Origin: Alteromonas sp. 5E99-2
GTDB lineage: Bacteria > Pseudomonadota > Gammaproteobacteria > Enterobacterales > Alteromonadaceae
Length of the DNA stretch: 64,000 nt
Reading direction: 5' to 3'
NCBI RefSeq assembly: GCF_017368475.1
Contig: NZ_JAFNJE010000007.1
Coordinates: 1 to 64,000 of the forward strand
Under the pieces are notes generated by a model. That model was not told where the DNA came from. It worked only from the letters and a program-made list of their open reading frames with translations, and made no database searches. The translations under genes and the position numbers were made by a program. Every line of letters starts with the position of its first letter. The first letter of the stretch is position 1. Below are positions 50,407-59,380 of the stretch, piece by piece.

Positions 50407-51786
50407 TTAATAATCATCCGGTCTAGCTGGCCCTGCATAATTATCAAATCTAGAAAATTGCCCTTGAAACGTTAATCGACTTGTTCCAATAGGGCCATTC
50501 CGTTGTTTACCAATGATGATTTCGGCAACGCCTTTGTCTTCACTGTTTTCGTGATACACCTCATCTCTATAAATAAACATAATCAAATCGGCATCCTGCT
50601 CAATAGAGCCTGATTCACGCAAATCAGAGTTAACCGGGCGCTTATCGGCTCTCTGCTCCAAACTACGATTCAATTGTGAAAGCGCAACCACAGGCACTTC
50701 TAATTCTTTTGCCAAGGCTTTAAGTGAACGAGAAATTTCAGCAATCTCTAAGGTTCTATTATCTGATAATGATGGCACACGCATAAGCTGTAAGTAATCA
50801 ATCATGATCATACTAATGCCTCGCTCTCTAGCGAGTTTTCTAGCTCGTGAACGCACATCCATTGGCGTCAGACCTGAAGAGTCATCTACAAATAAATTAT
50901 CTTTTTCCTTAAGGTTTGCCATGGTGTTGGAAATCCGCGCCCAATCTTCATCGTCCAATTGTGCGGTTCTGATTTTGGTTTGATCCACACGACTCAAAGA
51001 CGCAAGCATCCTCATCATAATTTGCTCTGAAGGCATCTCTAAGCTAAACACGAGTACAGGTTTACTTTCAGTCATCATTGCGTTTTCACATAAGTTCATC
51101 GCAAAAGTTGTTTTTCCCATTGATGGACGTGCCGCAACAATAATCAAATCAGAAGGCTGTAAGCCACTGGTTTTTTTATCTAAATCTGTATATCCACTGG
51201 ATACGCCTGTAACCTCTCGATTATCTTTAAGTAGTATTTCGAGCCTGTCGATAGTTTTACCTAAAACAGACTCAACGCTCTGTGGCCCTTCATTTTGTCC
51301 GGTACGGCTTTCCGCAATTTCAAAAACTTTGCTTTCTGCCATATCGAGAATATCTGCGCTATCCCGACCTTCTGGGTTATACCCAGCTTCTGCAATCTGG
51401 TTTGCAACACCAATCAACTCTCGGGTAATGGCCCGCTCTTTAATAATTTGGGCATAAGCTGTTACATTAGCTGCACTAGGTGTATTTTTTGCCAACTCGC
51501 CCAAATAAGCAAAACCGCCGGCATCACTCAGCTCGTCATGGGTTTCTAAGTCTTCAGACACTGTGACTAAATCCACAGGCATGTTTTCTTTCAACAAGCG
51601 AAGTATGGCTGCAAATATGATTTGATGAGAACGGTTATAAAAGTCGTTATCAGATACCAGTTCCGTTACCTTGTCCCACGAGTCGGGTGCTATAAGCATA
51701 CTCCCCAACACTGATTGTTCGGCTTCAATACTGTGAGGTGGTATTTTTAGTTTTTCAACAACATTGTCAGATTCTAGTTGCGCCAA
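50407..51786 (-). CDS. dnaB: Replicative DNA helicase DnaB
   Basis: A 459-residue hexameric helicase (E. coli 471). The N-terminal primase-binding domain starts IPPHSIEAEQSVLGSM. The RecA-type domain has Walker A ARPSMGKTT (219-227) and later LFVDDSSGLTPMDVRSRARK, IMIDYLQLMR and SDLRESGSIEQDADLI. No intein is present. The start is TTG, with AAGGT 7 nt upstream. It is on the same strand as rplI but is separated from it by about 7 kb. Confidence 0.98.
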   Translation of the reverse strand: MAQLESDNVVEKLKIPPHSIEAEQSVLGSMLIAPDSWDKVTELVSDNDFYNRSHQIIFAAILRLLKENMPVDLVTVSEDLETHDELSDAGGFAYLGELAKNTPSAANVTAYAQIIKERAITRELIGVANQIAEAGYNPEGRDSADILDMAESKVFEIAESRTGQNEGPQSVESVLGKTIDRLEILLKDNREVTGVSSGYTDLDKKTSGLQPSDLIIVAARPSMGKTTFAMNLCENAMMTESKPVLVFSLEMPSEQIMMRMLASLSRVDQTKIRTAQLDDEDWARISNTMANLKEKDNLFVDDSSGLTPMDVRSRARKLARERGISMIMIDYLQLMRVPSLSDNRTLEIAEISRSLKALAKELEVPVVALSQLNRSLEQRADKRPVNSDLRESGSIEQDADLIMFIYRDEVYHENSEDKGVAEIIIGKQRNGPIGTSRLTFQGQFSRFDNYAGPARPDDY

Positions 51787-52104
51787 AAGGTTACCTTTAA
51801 ACCACGATTATTTAATACTAATTATGCGGTAAACCCACAATAAAAAATAGACTTGACCGTTTTCTATTTTAATAGGAACTGTTTTTTTGTATAAAATGAC
51901 TTAAATTAAATAAAAACACGTGTAAAAGACTATTTTTGCAAAAAAGCACACGCTTAGGCGTTTAATAAGAATACAATCATGTCGCTTAAGTATGAAAAAC
52001 GATAATATTCGTCGTATCTTAATAACTTTGTAATACGTCATTATTCTTAGTGCGATGATATAATTTCAAAGCTGACTTTAACTTTCATTAACGAGTACAG
52101 GTAA
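51787..52104. other. Gene-free region between dnaB and the pilin operon
   Basis: This 318-nt AT-rich stretch holds the divergent promoters of dnaB and the pilin genes. I see no RNA gene or convincing small ORF in it. The only clear element is a perfect TATAAT at 52059-52064 on the plus strand. Confidence 0.6.
52059..52064 (+). promoter_or_regulatory. Possible -10 box of the minor-pilin operon
   Basis: A perfect TATAAT 40 nt before the first pilin ATG. No good -35 lies 16-18 nt upstream, so it may need an activator, or the match may be chance in AT-rich DNA. Confidence 0.35.
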
Positions 52105-52521
52105 ATGAGCAACGCTTCACCTAAGGGATTCACATTAATCGAGCTTATGATCGTTGTTGCTATATTAGGTATTTTATATACTATCGCACTGCCTGCGTAC
52201 AGTAGCTTTCTTGCACGGGGGCACAGAGTTGAAGCACAACAAGAAATGATTCAAATTGTCTCTATTGTCGAGCGTCAGTATTCCAGAAATGGCGGTTATC
52301 CCAACGACTATGTAGAACCATTATCAGACTTATATACATACAGTTATACCCCCAATAATGCTCAAGCTGGTGAAATTTCTGTATTTTCGTCAACCTCGTT
52401 TACGTTAACCGCCACCCCCAAATCAGGTACACCGCAAACTACAGATAATTGCGGCACCTTGTCTGTCACTTCAGCGGGTGTCTATACCGCAACTGGTGGC
52501 GCAGATTGTTGGGACAGTTAA
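52105..52521 (+). CDS. pilE: Type IV pilin PilE-like
   Basis: A 138-residue type IV pilin. The leader is short and is cut after Gly in [21 protein letters not shown], with Glu at position +5. The helix runs on to [21 protein letters not shown]. The C-terminal pair of cysteines (DNCGTL and GADCWD) frames a D-loop. Size and position at the head of fimT-pilV-pilW suggest a minor pilin of the PilE/FimU kind rather than the main subunit. AGG lies close to the ATG. Confidence 0.88.
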   Translation: MSNASPKGFTLIELMIVVAILGILYTIALPAYSSFLARGHRVEAQQEMIQIVSIVERQYSRNGGYPNDYVEPLSDLYTYSYTPNNAQAGEISVFSSTSFTLTATPKSGTPQTTDNCGTLSVTSAGVYTATGGADCWDS

Positions 52522-52526
52522 TTACT

Positions 52527-52991
52527 ATGACTAAATTACCACATTATCAACAGGGGTTTACTTTAATAGAGTTAGGTATAGTCTCTGCTATTGTGGTTAT
52601 TATTTCTATTTTAGCAGCACCGTCTTTTGCCCAATTCATCAAGCAAGACCGCCTTGTTACCAATGCCAATCGAGTTCACAGTTTAATCAAGTTTGCACGA
52701 AGCGAAGCAGTGAAAAGAGAAACGCAAATTAATTTAAGAGCCAACGGCGATGTTTGGGAAGTTGTTGAAGATCAAGGGACCACTGACGAAGCAATCATCA
52801 ATAATTTTAATAAAACAACCAATACTGTAACTATAGTTTTCCCTACCGTTTCCATATCACCCACAGGGGAATTTGGTAGTGCCCTGAATATCAGTATCAC
52901 GGACGGAGACTCATCTACAAACGACTTCCTTCTGTGTGGTTTAATCAGTGGCCAAACATGGTTACTTGAAGGAGCCAGCGGATGTGGGTAA
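52527..52991 (+). CDS. fimT: Minor pilin FimT/GspH-like
   Basis: A 154-residue prepilin-like protein cut at HYQQG|FTLIELGIVSAI, Glu +5 present. The GspH/FimT region SLIKFARSEAVKRETQINLR follows the helix, and the C-terminus has LLCGLISGQ and a terminal Cys. The ATG at 52527 gives a normal short leader; the frame is open further upstream inside pilE but without similarity. It overlaps pilV by 10 nt. Confidence 0.88.
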   Translation: MTKLPHYQQGFTLIELGIVSAIVVIISILAAPSFAQFIKQDRLVTNANRVHSLIKFARSEAVKRETQINLRANGDVWEVVEDQGTTDEAIINNFNKTTNTVTIVFPTVSISPTGEFGSALNISITDGDSSTNDFLLCGLISGQTWLLEGASGCG

Positions 52992-53386
52992 CACAAAAAC
53001 GACAGAACGGATTTTCTTTACTCGAAGTTATGGTATCCGCGGTAATTGCCGTTATAGCGCTTCTTGGCCTTGCTGCGGCTCAACTCAAAGCCTTGCAATT
53101 CGCCACAAGTAGTTTTCAATATACTGTGGCGACCATTCAAGCTAACAATGCCGGTGAAATTTTATGGCCCGATTTGTGTGACGCTATAGATGAAGACAAA
53201 TATGATGATGTACTTACGAAACTTAAAAATAGCTCAGTCCAAGGTTACACATTAACTGCTCTCGACGAATTCGATACCGACTTCGAGATTACAGTAGAAT
53301 GGGTTGACGAAAGACTAGATTCCTCAATTGCGCCGTCTGTGAGTATTTATCCTCAATACCCAACGCTAGTAGCAGGTGATTGCTAA
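52982..53386 (+). CDS. pilV: Minor pilin PilV-like
   Basis: A 134-residue prepilin cut at RQNG|FSLLEVMVSAVIAVIAL, with Glu +5. The downstream GLAAAQLKALQFATSSFQYT fits PilV/GspI. The C-terminal half is short and acidic. It helps prime pilus assembly with the other minor pilins. Its stop overlaps the pilW start as TAATG. Confidence 0.85.
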   Translation: MWVTQKRQNGFSLLEVMVSAVIAVIALLGLAAAQLKALQFATSSFQYTVATIQANNAGEILWPDLCDAIDEDKYDDVLTKLKNSSVQGYTLTALDEFDTDFEITVEWVDERLDSSIAPSVSIYPQYPTLVAGDC

Positions 53387-53901
53387 TGAATAAAGGTTTC
53401 ACCTTAGTAGAATTGATGATAGCCATTGCTATCTCTTCTTTCTTGGTACTTGCTGTTAGTCTTTCCTATAGCAGCATTAAGACCATTACAAATACTACAA
53501 CAGAATTAGAAAACGCACAGGAAGTGCTTCGTTATACGTCACAAATCTTCATTCGAAGTATGAAACAAACTCAATCAGATCCCACAGTTGACGCAAGTGG
53601 AGAAACAATAACCGTACAACAAAGTGCTAACAGCTTGTCTTGTATTGGTACCACACCAACAACTGATTTTACCGAGACATTTACTTTATCGGGAGATAAC
53701 CGATTAACATGCGATATTGGTGCAGGAGCACAGGACATTTTGAGAGGGTTAACTCAAATATCCTTTAATTATAACAACGCCACTCGAATTTTGACGGTGA
53801 ATGTATCACCAGAAGGATTGCCGTTAAATTACGGAGGCAGCGTAACAATTAACATTGCGGCCTCAACGCTTTGGCTTAATGACTATTTTGGAAATATATA
53901 A
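53386..53901 (+). CDS. pilW: Minor pilin PilW-like
   Basis: A 171-residue prepilin cut at MNKG|FTLVELMIAIAISSFLV, Glu +5 present. Usual PilW proteins are larger (often above 250 residues), so this is a compact form. Two cysteines (SLSCIG and LTCDIG) may form a disulfide. The ATG at 53386 overlaps the pilV stop, and its own stop overlaps the next start, both as TAATG, so all three are translationally coupled. Confidence 0.82.
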   Translation: MNKGFTLVELMIAIAISSFLVLAVSLSYSSIKTITNTTTELENAQEVLRYTSQIFIRSMKQTQSDPTVDASGETITVQQSANSLSCIGTTPTTDFTETFTLSGDNRLTCDIGAGAQDILRGLTQISFNYNNATRILTVNVSPEGLPLNYGGSVTINIAASTLWLNDYFGNI

Positions 53902-55778
53902 TGAAAATTCAACAAAAAGGCTTTTCGTTAGTTGTCGTGCTTGCGCTCACTGCGCTAGCAAGCGTGGTTGTATTCGCATCGCTAAGAGACACCGTAATTC
54001 AAGAACGCCTAAGCGGTAACTTTCAAAAATCTCTTAATGCTAGAATGGCCTCGGAACGTGCGGCTTTCAGTCAAATCGATGCAATTATAGCCGAACTTGC
54101 TGCTAACCCAAACTCTTCTATTGAAGATCTGGTTAACAATATTGCAGATATTAATGACCAATCTGCACATGCTACTGACCTCAGACACACTAGCTCACTA
54201 GTACAAGATTCAAATGGCGACTTAGTGATAGAAGGCTATGGTGAACGCTACAACGGAGATTCTGTTGCCAATTTGTTTATTAACTTTGGCTTTCAAAGTA
54301 ATGGTACTCAGGCAAGTTCACCATTTGACTCTGCTATTGTCGGTTGTGAAGGTGTACAGAATGTTGCTGGCGGCACGATTGATAGTTACGATTCTTCTCT
54401 AAACGGTGGTGAATATTCTGAATCAGACGCCACTGCCGAGGCAGACGTAAGAACTATAGTACAAAATTCCGATATCACCCTAACAGGAGCAGCTACAATT
54501 GCAGGAGACGTTTTATCAACGCGCAAAATTACATTAAATGGGAGTGCCTCTATTTCTGGCAGTGTTCGTTCTAATGGCGATATATTTATAAATGGTGGTG
54601 CAGTTATCTTGGGTGACGTACTTACAAGAGGCATATTCACACTCGAAAGTGGTGGGTTTATTGGTGGTGACGCCCATGCACATGGTAATATTACAGTAAC
54701 CGGTGGTAGTGGTTTTGTTCCATCTGGTTTCCCTTCTAGTACCCGTATTAACGGTGATTTACTATCAGGAGGTGACGTTAAATATCAAGGCGGGTACATT
54801 AACGGGGTGTTAAGAGCTCACGGTACTGTTAAATTCACTCCTACTTTCGGAATTAGAAACCTAAATAACGAAGGGGCAGATCTCTTATCTCGTGGCGGTG
54901 TTACATCCAATGCCATAAGTATAGATGGTGAAACCTATGCGGATGATAGCTTATATCAAAACTCATCTGTCACTGTAGGTGAAGTAGAAGAAGTATTTGC
55001 CTCAGATCCAGACGTAGAAAGTTTAGACCCAACCGACCCAGAAGCTAATTGTGACCCATTACTCATTGCTGATGAAATTGCGGATTTGTCTTCAAACAGT
55101 ATAAGCAGTGGCCTGTCTCTTTTATCTGGCAGTCCAGTTGCTTCCTTCGGTAACTCATCGGGTACTCAAGGGGATACCACATTCTCTCCCTTGTCAGCCA
55201 CTATTTTTGGCGTAAATTATAATTCTGTTTATTTTCTTGAAGAACTAAACATCAACGGTAGTACGTTAACTATAACGGGCGACGTAACTATCTATGTTTC
55301 TGGAGATTTTACGTACGGTACAAGTACCGAAGGTAGTCTTAATATTAAACCAAATTCCAGCCTTACACTTATTGTAAGAGGTAAAAGCAAAATTCAACAG
55401 CCTGTTAATTTTGAGAATGAGGCAGGTCTATCTCGCACACACGCTCCCCTTACTTCTTCAGGTCTTCCTCCATTTTCACTTTTTTCGGGCTACTCTAACG
55501 ATAATGTGGAGACGAATTGTCATGGTGGTGATGATTACGGCGTAATATTATCTGACACGGCAAGTACATATTTAGCTCTATATGCTCCGTTCAGCGACGT
55601 TGCCATTAGAGCTTCTGGGCAGTTATTCGGCTCAGTAAGAGGAAGAACCGTTCAAGTGTGTGGAGCTGGTGACATACACTATGATACTGCCTTACAAAAC
55701 TCCAATGGCGCTGGTGGTAGCGCTGGTGGAGGCAGTACATCACTTATTTTTAATGGCCTACAATTTAGTGGTGGTTAA
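53901..55778 (+). CDS. PilX-type minor pilin fused to a large repeat-rich domain
   Basis: A 625-residue protein. Residues 1-60 are PilX-like: cut at QQKG|FSLVVVLAL, no Glu at +5, then VIQERLSGNFQKSLNARMASE. Residues 190-312 hold hydrophobic-Gly-Asp repeats (TLTGAATIAGDV, TLNGSASISGSV, FINGGAVILGDV) that resemble a bactofilin-like beta-solenoid. The C-terminal 180 residues resemble DUF7305, with YLALYAPFSDVAIRASGQLF and AGDIHYDTA, then a Gly/Ser tail. PilX is normally below 200 residues. Loss of Glu +5 is typical of a tip subunit. Probably exposed on the pilus tip; function unknown. Confidence 0.75.
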   Translation: MKIQQKGFSLVVVLALTALASVVVFASLRDTVIQERLSGNFQKSLNARMASERAAFSQIDAIIAELAANPNSSIEDLVNNIADINDQSAHATDLRHTSSLVQDSNGDLVIEGYGERYNGDSVANLFINFGFQSNGTQASSPFDSAIVGCEGVQNVAGGTIDSYDSSLNGGEYSESDATAEADVRTIVQNSDITLTGAATIAGDVLSTRKITLNGSASISGSVRSNGDIFINGGAVILGDVLTRGIFTLESGGFIGGDAHAHGNITVTGGSGFVPSGFPSSTRINGDLLSGGDVKYQGGYINGVLRAHGTVKFTPTFGIRNLNNEGADLLSRGGVTSNAISIDGETYADDSLYQNSSVTVGEVEEVFASDPDVESLDPTDPEANCDPLLIADEIADLSSNSISSGLSLLSGSPVASFGNSSGTQGDTTFSPLSATIFGVNYNSVYFLEELNINGSTLTITGDVTIYVSGDFTYGTSTEGSLNIKPNSSLTLIVRGKSKIQQPVNFENEAGLSRTHAPLTSSGLPPFSLFSGYSNDNVETNCHGGDDYGVILSDTASTYLALYAPFSDVAIRASGQLFGSVRGRTVQVCGAGDIHYDTALQNSNGAGGSAGGGSTSLIFNGLQFSGG

Positions 55779-55788
55779 TTAAATTTCT

Positions 55789-55824
55789 ATAGAGAACTGC
55801 ATTGTTGTAGTTCTCTATTGTGTT
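55789..55824 (+). terminator. Terminator of the minor-pilin operon
   Basis: ATAGAGAACT pairs perfectly with AGTTCTCTAT (10 bp, 10-nt loop) and is followed by TGTGTTT, about 10 nt after the stop of the last pilin gene. Confidence 0.65.
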
Positions 55825-55927
55825 TATAACTTCTTACATCTTATCTACATTCAGTTACACTTTATCTCTTTTCAACTTTCTATCTATCGTTAATACTTAT
55901 TGGTAAATTGTCGCTAGGTAAGCCAAT

Positions 55928-56578
55928 ATGCAAATTAACGCTTCAGACCGCCCTATAGAAATAGTCAAAGAAGAAGTGATAGAAGTACTTATTTATAATT
56001 ACAGTCATGGAAACATTAACGAGGAAGCCTTTGAGCGTCGATTAGATGTAGTTGTAGACAGTAATGACGCTGAAAAAATCGTTTCTCAAGTCGCTGATTT
56101 AGATCCTCTCGCTTCCGATATGACTAAAGATTTCAACGCGCCAGACATGAGCATTCAATATTCCACCGAAGAAACAACTGACGCCGAAAATGTAGTTTGT
56201 ATTTTCGCAGGGTCTGATCGTAAAGGCCCTTGGTTGGTTCCCAGTAAAATTAATGTGATTACCGTCTTTGGCGGTGCAAATATAGATTTAAGCCAAGGGA
56301 TTTTCACCTCTAAAACCGTTACATTGAAAGTATTCTGCATGTTTGGTGGAATCAATATCAATGTTCCAGAAGGGGTTAGGGTGTCAACATCTACAGTAAA
56401 TATGTTTGCTGGTATTAACAATAAAATCCGGTCGTCTGCGGATTACGATGGGCCGATTTTACGGGTGGAAGGGCTTGTATTATTTGGCGGTGTCGACATA
56501 AAAATCAAGCAAACAATCAAAGAAAAATTCACAGAATTCGCGAATCAGATGAAATCTATGTTCGATTCAAAAATTTGA
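55928..56578 (+). CDS. LiaF-like protein with DUF1707-type N-terminus
   Basis: A 216-residue protein. The first 60 residues resemble a DUF1707 helical domain (RPIEIVKEEVIEVLIYNYSHG, then INEEAFERRLDVVVDS). The C-terminal half is LiaF/DUF2154-like with three repeats around FGGANIDLS, FGGININVPEGV and FGGVDIKIK, likely a small beta-helix. LiaF controls an envelope-stress sensor in Firmicutes. This copy has no membrane segment and no sensor kinase beside it, so its role is unknown. Confidence 0.7.
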   Translation: MQINASDRPIEIVKEEVIEVLIYNYSHGNINEEAFERRLDVVVDSNDAEKIVSQVADLDPLASDMTKDFNAPDMSIQYSTEETTDAENVVCIFAGSDRKGPWLVPSKINVITVFGGANIDLSQGIFTSKTVTLKVFCMFGGININVPEGVRVSTSTVNMFAGINNKIRSSADYDGPILRVEGLVLFGGVDIKIKQTIKEKFTEFANQMKSMFDSKI

Positions 56579-56587
56579 TTTTTTTCA

Positions 56588-56617
56588 AAAAAAGCCAACT
56601 TTAACGTTGGCTTTTTT
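56588..56617. terminator. Bidirectional terminator
   Basis: AAAAAAGCCAAC and its perfect complement with a 6-nt loop, between the converging LiaF-like gene and the TonB-dependent receptor. Confidence 0.88.
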
Positions 56618-56635
56618 GACAAATCAAATCACTAA

Positions 56636-58738
56636 CTAGAACTTACCTGTTAATGTCAATGTTGCATTAATTGGGGCTCCAACAGTAACTTGGTTTGCTG
56701 CATGAGCATTAGGGAAGTACAAGGTGTCAGTTAAGTTTTCAATGTTTAGCTGTACTCTCATAGTATCAGACACATCATAGAAAGCCGCTGCATCAACACG
56801 CACATAGCTAGGAATAGATGCTCTTACACCTGAACTATTTGGACCATTAACAATAAAGCTTTCATCTTGGTAAGTCGCTCCAATTGAAAAACCAAAAACG
56901 TCATTCAATTGTACATTGTTCCATACAGAGAATGTGTGTTTAGGCAATTCTCGTGGCGTTAGGCCTGTTGAGCCATTTTCACCTTCGAGGAAGCTATAAT
57001 TGGCATTGATTGACCAAGAATCTAACACCTGACCTATCGCTTGTAATTCAAACCCTGATATTTCTGATTCAATTACGTCGAAACGACCAGCGTCATCATC
57101 AGATACCGCTAGCGATGTTTGTTCGTTTTCAAAAATTGCAGCCGTTAAGCTTAAACCTTCACTAAAGTCCCATTTAATGCCAATTTCACCAGTTTCAAAT
57201 ACATCAGGGTCTAGTTGATTGTTGTCACCATTAATATTGGCAAATTGCTCTCCACTTCTAGGCAAGAAAGATTCACTGTAGCTGGCATAAATAGAAATGT
57301 TTTCCTGTGGCTTATATATCAAACCAACACGAGGAGAAATCTCATCATCTGTGCGTGAACGGGTTTCATCGGCAACAACGTTAAATACTTCGATATCAAA
57401 ACTATCGAATCGCACACCTAGCACCAAGTCTAAGTGTTCAGAGATAGCAATTTCGTCTTGAATAAAGAAAGAGTACACATCTAGTTCAACACGAGTATCG
57501 TCATTGATATCACTAAACGCAGACGTAGTCGTAATACCACTTGCGTTAACCCCTGAAAAACTTCTGAATGAAAGCGGGCGAGACACGTTAAAGAACTCAA
57601 CATCGTCATCGGTTTGATCAAAAAGCGAATTGAAGCGGTTTTGGTCAGATGACGTAAAAATCGCTTCTGCGCCGATCAGGACCGAGTGATCAATATTCCC
57701 TGTTGTAAATTCACTAACAAGGTTTCCTGAGAAAATGGCATTTTGTCTTTCTGTTGAATCGATATAACCATCTAAACCAACAACATTCGTGTCTTCGTTA
57801 AAGCTACTAGCAAAAAAGTTAGAATATACTTTGTCGAAGTCAGCGTATGATGCGCTAAAATTACCTCTGATTGTATCTGAAAAATCATGTTGTACTATGG
57901 CGCGAAACACATGAGCTTCAACATCGTTAAAGTTATTTTCAGGATCAGCAAATACAACCTCTTCAAAGGCTTCTACCGGACGGCCATTACTGTTAGTCGG
58001 TATACCTCTGTCAATAAAGCGTTCGTGGTTGATGTACTCATAAGACAAGTCAACTCTAGTTGCATCGCTTACAGAAAAGTGTGCAGTGGGGTTGAAACCA
58101 ATACGGTCGCCGTCAAAGAAATCTCTATGATTTTCTAAATGCTCATACATAGCGTTAATACGAATAGCTGAATCATCACTAGTCGCTACATTTGCATCTA
58201 TTTCAGCACGATAGCCGCCAAACGAATTTAGTGATGTTTTATAACCAGTGAATTGCTCATTAAGTTGCGCTTTTTTAGTTACGCGGTTAAGTACACCACC
58301 AGTGCCACCACGGCCAAACAATAAGGCATTCGGCCCACGTAATATTTCTACCTGCTCAATGTTATAAAGCGAGCGAAAATATTGCACATCATCTCTTGCG
58401 CCATCAATATAAAAGTCTGCGGTAGAACGAACACCGCGAAAAACTACTGCATCCCGATGGCCTTCACCTTGAGACGTGGTTACACCAGGAGTGTAATCGA
58501 TAACCTGACCAATGCTAACAATATTACGTTGGGTAATATCATCAGCTGTTAAAATAGATAAACTTTGAGGAACATCCAAAATCGGCGTTGGCGTCTTAAC
58601 AGAGTTCGACTTATTGTTAGATAAGTATTGTCCAGTTACGACAATTTTTTCAATATCTGTTTCGGCGTTGTTGTCTTCCGCCAATGCATTGTTAGTAATC
58701 AGTAACGCCGCAGCAATATAAGTGAGTCGAGTGTGCAT
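56636..58738 (-). CDS. TonB-dependent siderophore receptor
   Basis: A 700-residue outer-membrane receptor. The signal peptide ends near residue 20 (NNALA). A TonB-box-like IEKIVVTGQYL follows, then the plug (VPQSLSILTADDI, VVFRGVRSTADFYIDGARDD, QVEILRGPNALLFGRGGTGG). The 22-strand barrel ends in a C-terminal Phe. It fits the catecholate/ferric-siderophore group; the ligand is unknown. A Fur-like palindrome lies upstream. No siderophore gene or TonB/ExbBD is nearby. Confidence 0.9.
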   Translation of the reverse strand: MHTRLTYIAAALLITNNALAEDNNAETDIEKIVVTGQYLSNNKSNSVKTPTPILDVPQSLSILTADDITQRNIVSIGQVIDYTPGVTTSQGEGHRDAVVFRGVRSTADFYIDGARDDVQYFRSLYNIEQVEILRGPNALLFGRGGTGGVLNRVTKKAQLNEQFTGYKTSLNSFGGYRAEIDANVATSDDSAIRINAMYEHLENHRDFFDGDRIGFNPTAHFSVSDATRVDLSYEYINHERFIDRGIPTNSNGRPVEAFEEVVFADPENNFNDVEAHVFRAIVQHDFSDTIRGNFSASYADFDKVYSNFFASSFNEDTNVVGLDGYIDSTERQNAIFSGNLVSEFTTGNIDHSVLIGAEAIFTSSDQNRFNSLFDQTDDDVEFFNVSRPLSFRSFSGVNASGITTTSAFSDINDDTRVELDVYSFFIQDEIAISEHLDLVLGVRFDSFDIEVFNVVADETRSRTDDEISPRVGLIYKPQENISIYASYSESFLPRSGEQFANINGDNNQLDPDVFETGEIGIKWDFSEGLSLTAAIFENEQTSLAVSDDDAGRFDVIESEISGFELQAIGQVLDSWSINANYSFLEGENGSTGLTPRELPKHTFSVWNNVQLNDVFGFSIGATYQDESFIVNGPNSSGVRASIPSYVRVDAAAFYDVSDTMRVQLNIENLTDTLYFPNAHAANQVTVGAPINATLTLTGKF

Positions 58739-58821
58739 ATTTGCTCCTTAAAAGAGATTTTTATTAAAATTAACTCGGGTGTGGTTTCGGTGAGCATTAA
58801 ACAACAGCTTACTTATAAAGA

Positions 58822-58840
58822 GTAATACGAATTATTACTA
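58822..58840 (-). promoter_or_regulatory. Fur-box-like palindrome upstream of the receptor
   Basis: A 19-nt near-palindrome, AGTAATACGAATTATTACT on the plus strand, about 85 nt before the receptor start. Size, AT-content and position fit a Fur site controlling iron uptake; the match to consensus is partial. Confidence 0.4.
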
Positions 58841-58850
58841 ATTAATTCCA

Positions 58851-58881
58851 AAAAAAAAGCCAACTTAATAATAAGTTGGCT
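58851..58881 (-). terminator. Terminator after rplI
   Basis: GCCAACTTA/TAAGTTGGC with a 4-nt loop, followed on the minus strand by nine Ts. It ends the rpsF-rpsR-rplI operon. Confidence 0.9.
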
Positions 58882-58908
58882 TTTGTTCTATCTTTGTTCT
58901 ACTTGTAA

Positions 58909-59361
58909 TTAAGCTTCAGCAATAACAACAAGTTTAACTGATGTCATAACATCAGAATGGAACTGTAGGTCAATTTGGTATTCACCAGTGTCACGAAGCG
59001 TACCAGTAGGAAGCTTAACTTCCGCCTTAGTCGTTTCAACACCAGCAGCAGTAATTGCATCAGCAATATCGCGCGTACCGATTGAACCAAATAACTTACC
59101 TTCGTCACCAGCAGGTGCCGCGATAGTTACATTTTCTAATGCTTCAACTTTCTCAGCACGTGCTTGAGCGGCAGCAAGCTGCTCAGCAATTTTTGCTTCA
59201 AGTTCAGCACGACGCTGTTCAAATTTTTCAACGTTAACTTTAGTTGCAGGAACTGCTTTTCCTTGAGGGAAAAGGAAGTTACGTGCATAACCAGATTTAA
59301 CATTTACTTTATCGCCTAATCCGCCAAGATTTGCGATTTTGTCTAGAAGAATGATTTCCAT
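58909..59361 (-). CDS. rplI: 50S ribosomal protein L9
   Basis: A 150-residue L9. The N-terminal RNA-binding domain has [20 protein letters not shown] and [17 protein letters not shown]. The long central helix runs through residues 45-75, and the C-terminal domain has [12 protein letters not shown]. It is last in the operon, 19 nt after rpsR, and ends at a strong terminator. Confidence 0.98.
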   Translation of the reverse strand: MEIILLDKIANLGGLGDKVNVKSGYARNFLFPQGKAVPATKVNVEKFEQRRAELEAKIAEQLAAAQARAEKVEALENVTIAAPAGDEGKLFGSIGTRDIADAITAAGVETTKAEVKLPTGTLRDTGEYQIDLQFHSDVMTSVKLVVIAEA

Positions 59362-59380
59362 CTTATGGACTCCTCGCTAA

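Noticed and set aside
52449-52526. Extended start for the FimT-like pilin
   Set aside because: It overlaps pilE and would give a leader far too long for a prepilin; 52527 gives the normal leader.
54400-54850. Repeats in the PilX-type gene as a DNA repeat array
   Set aside because: The repeats are at protein level (hydrophobic-Gly-Asp) with varied codons, so they are a protein fold and not a DNA array.
56588-58881. Two similar hairpins with GCCAAC stems flanking the receptor gene, as a mobile-element end pair
   Set aside because: Both have long A/T flanks and sit just after gene ends; they are ordinary intrinsic terminators, and no transposase or target duplication is present.
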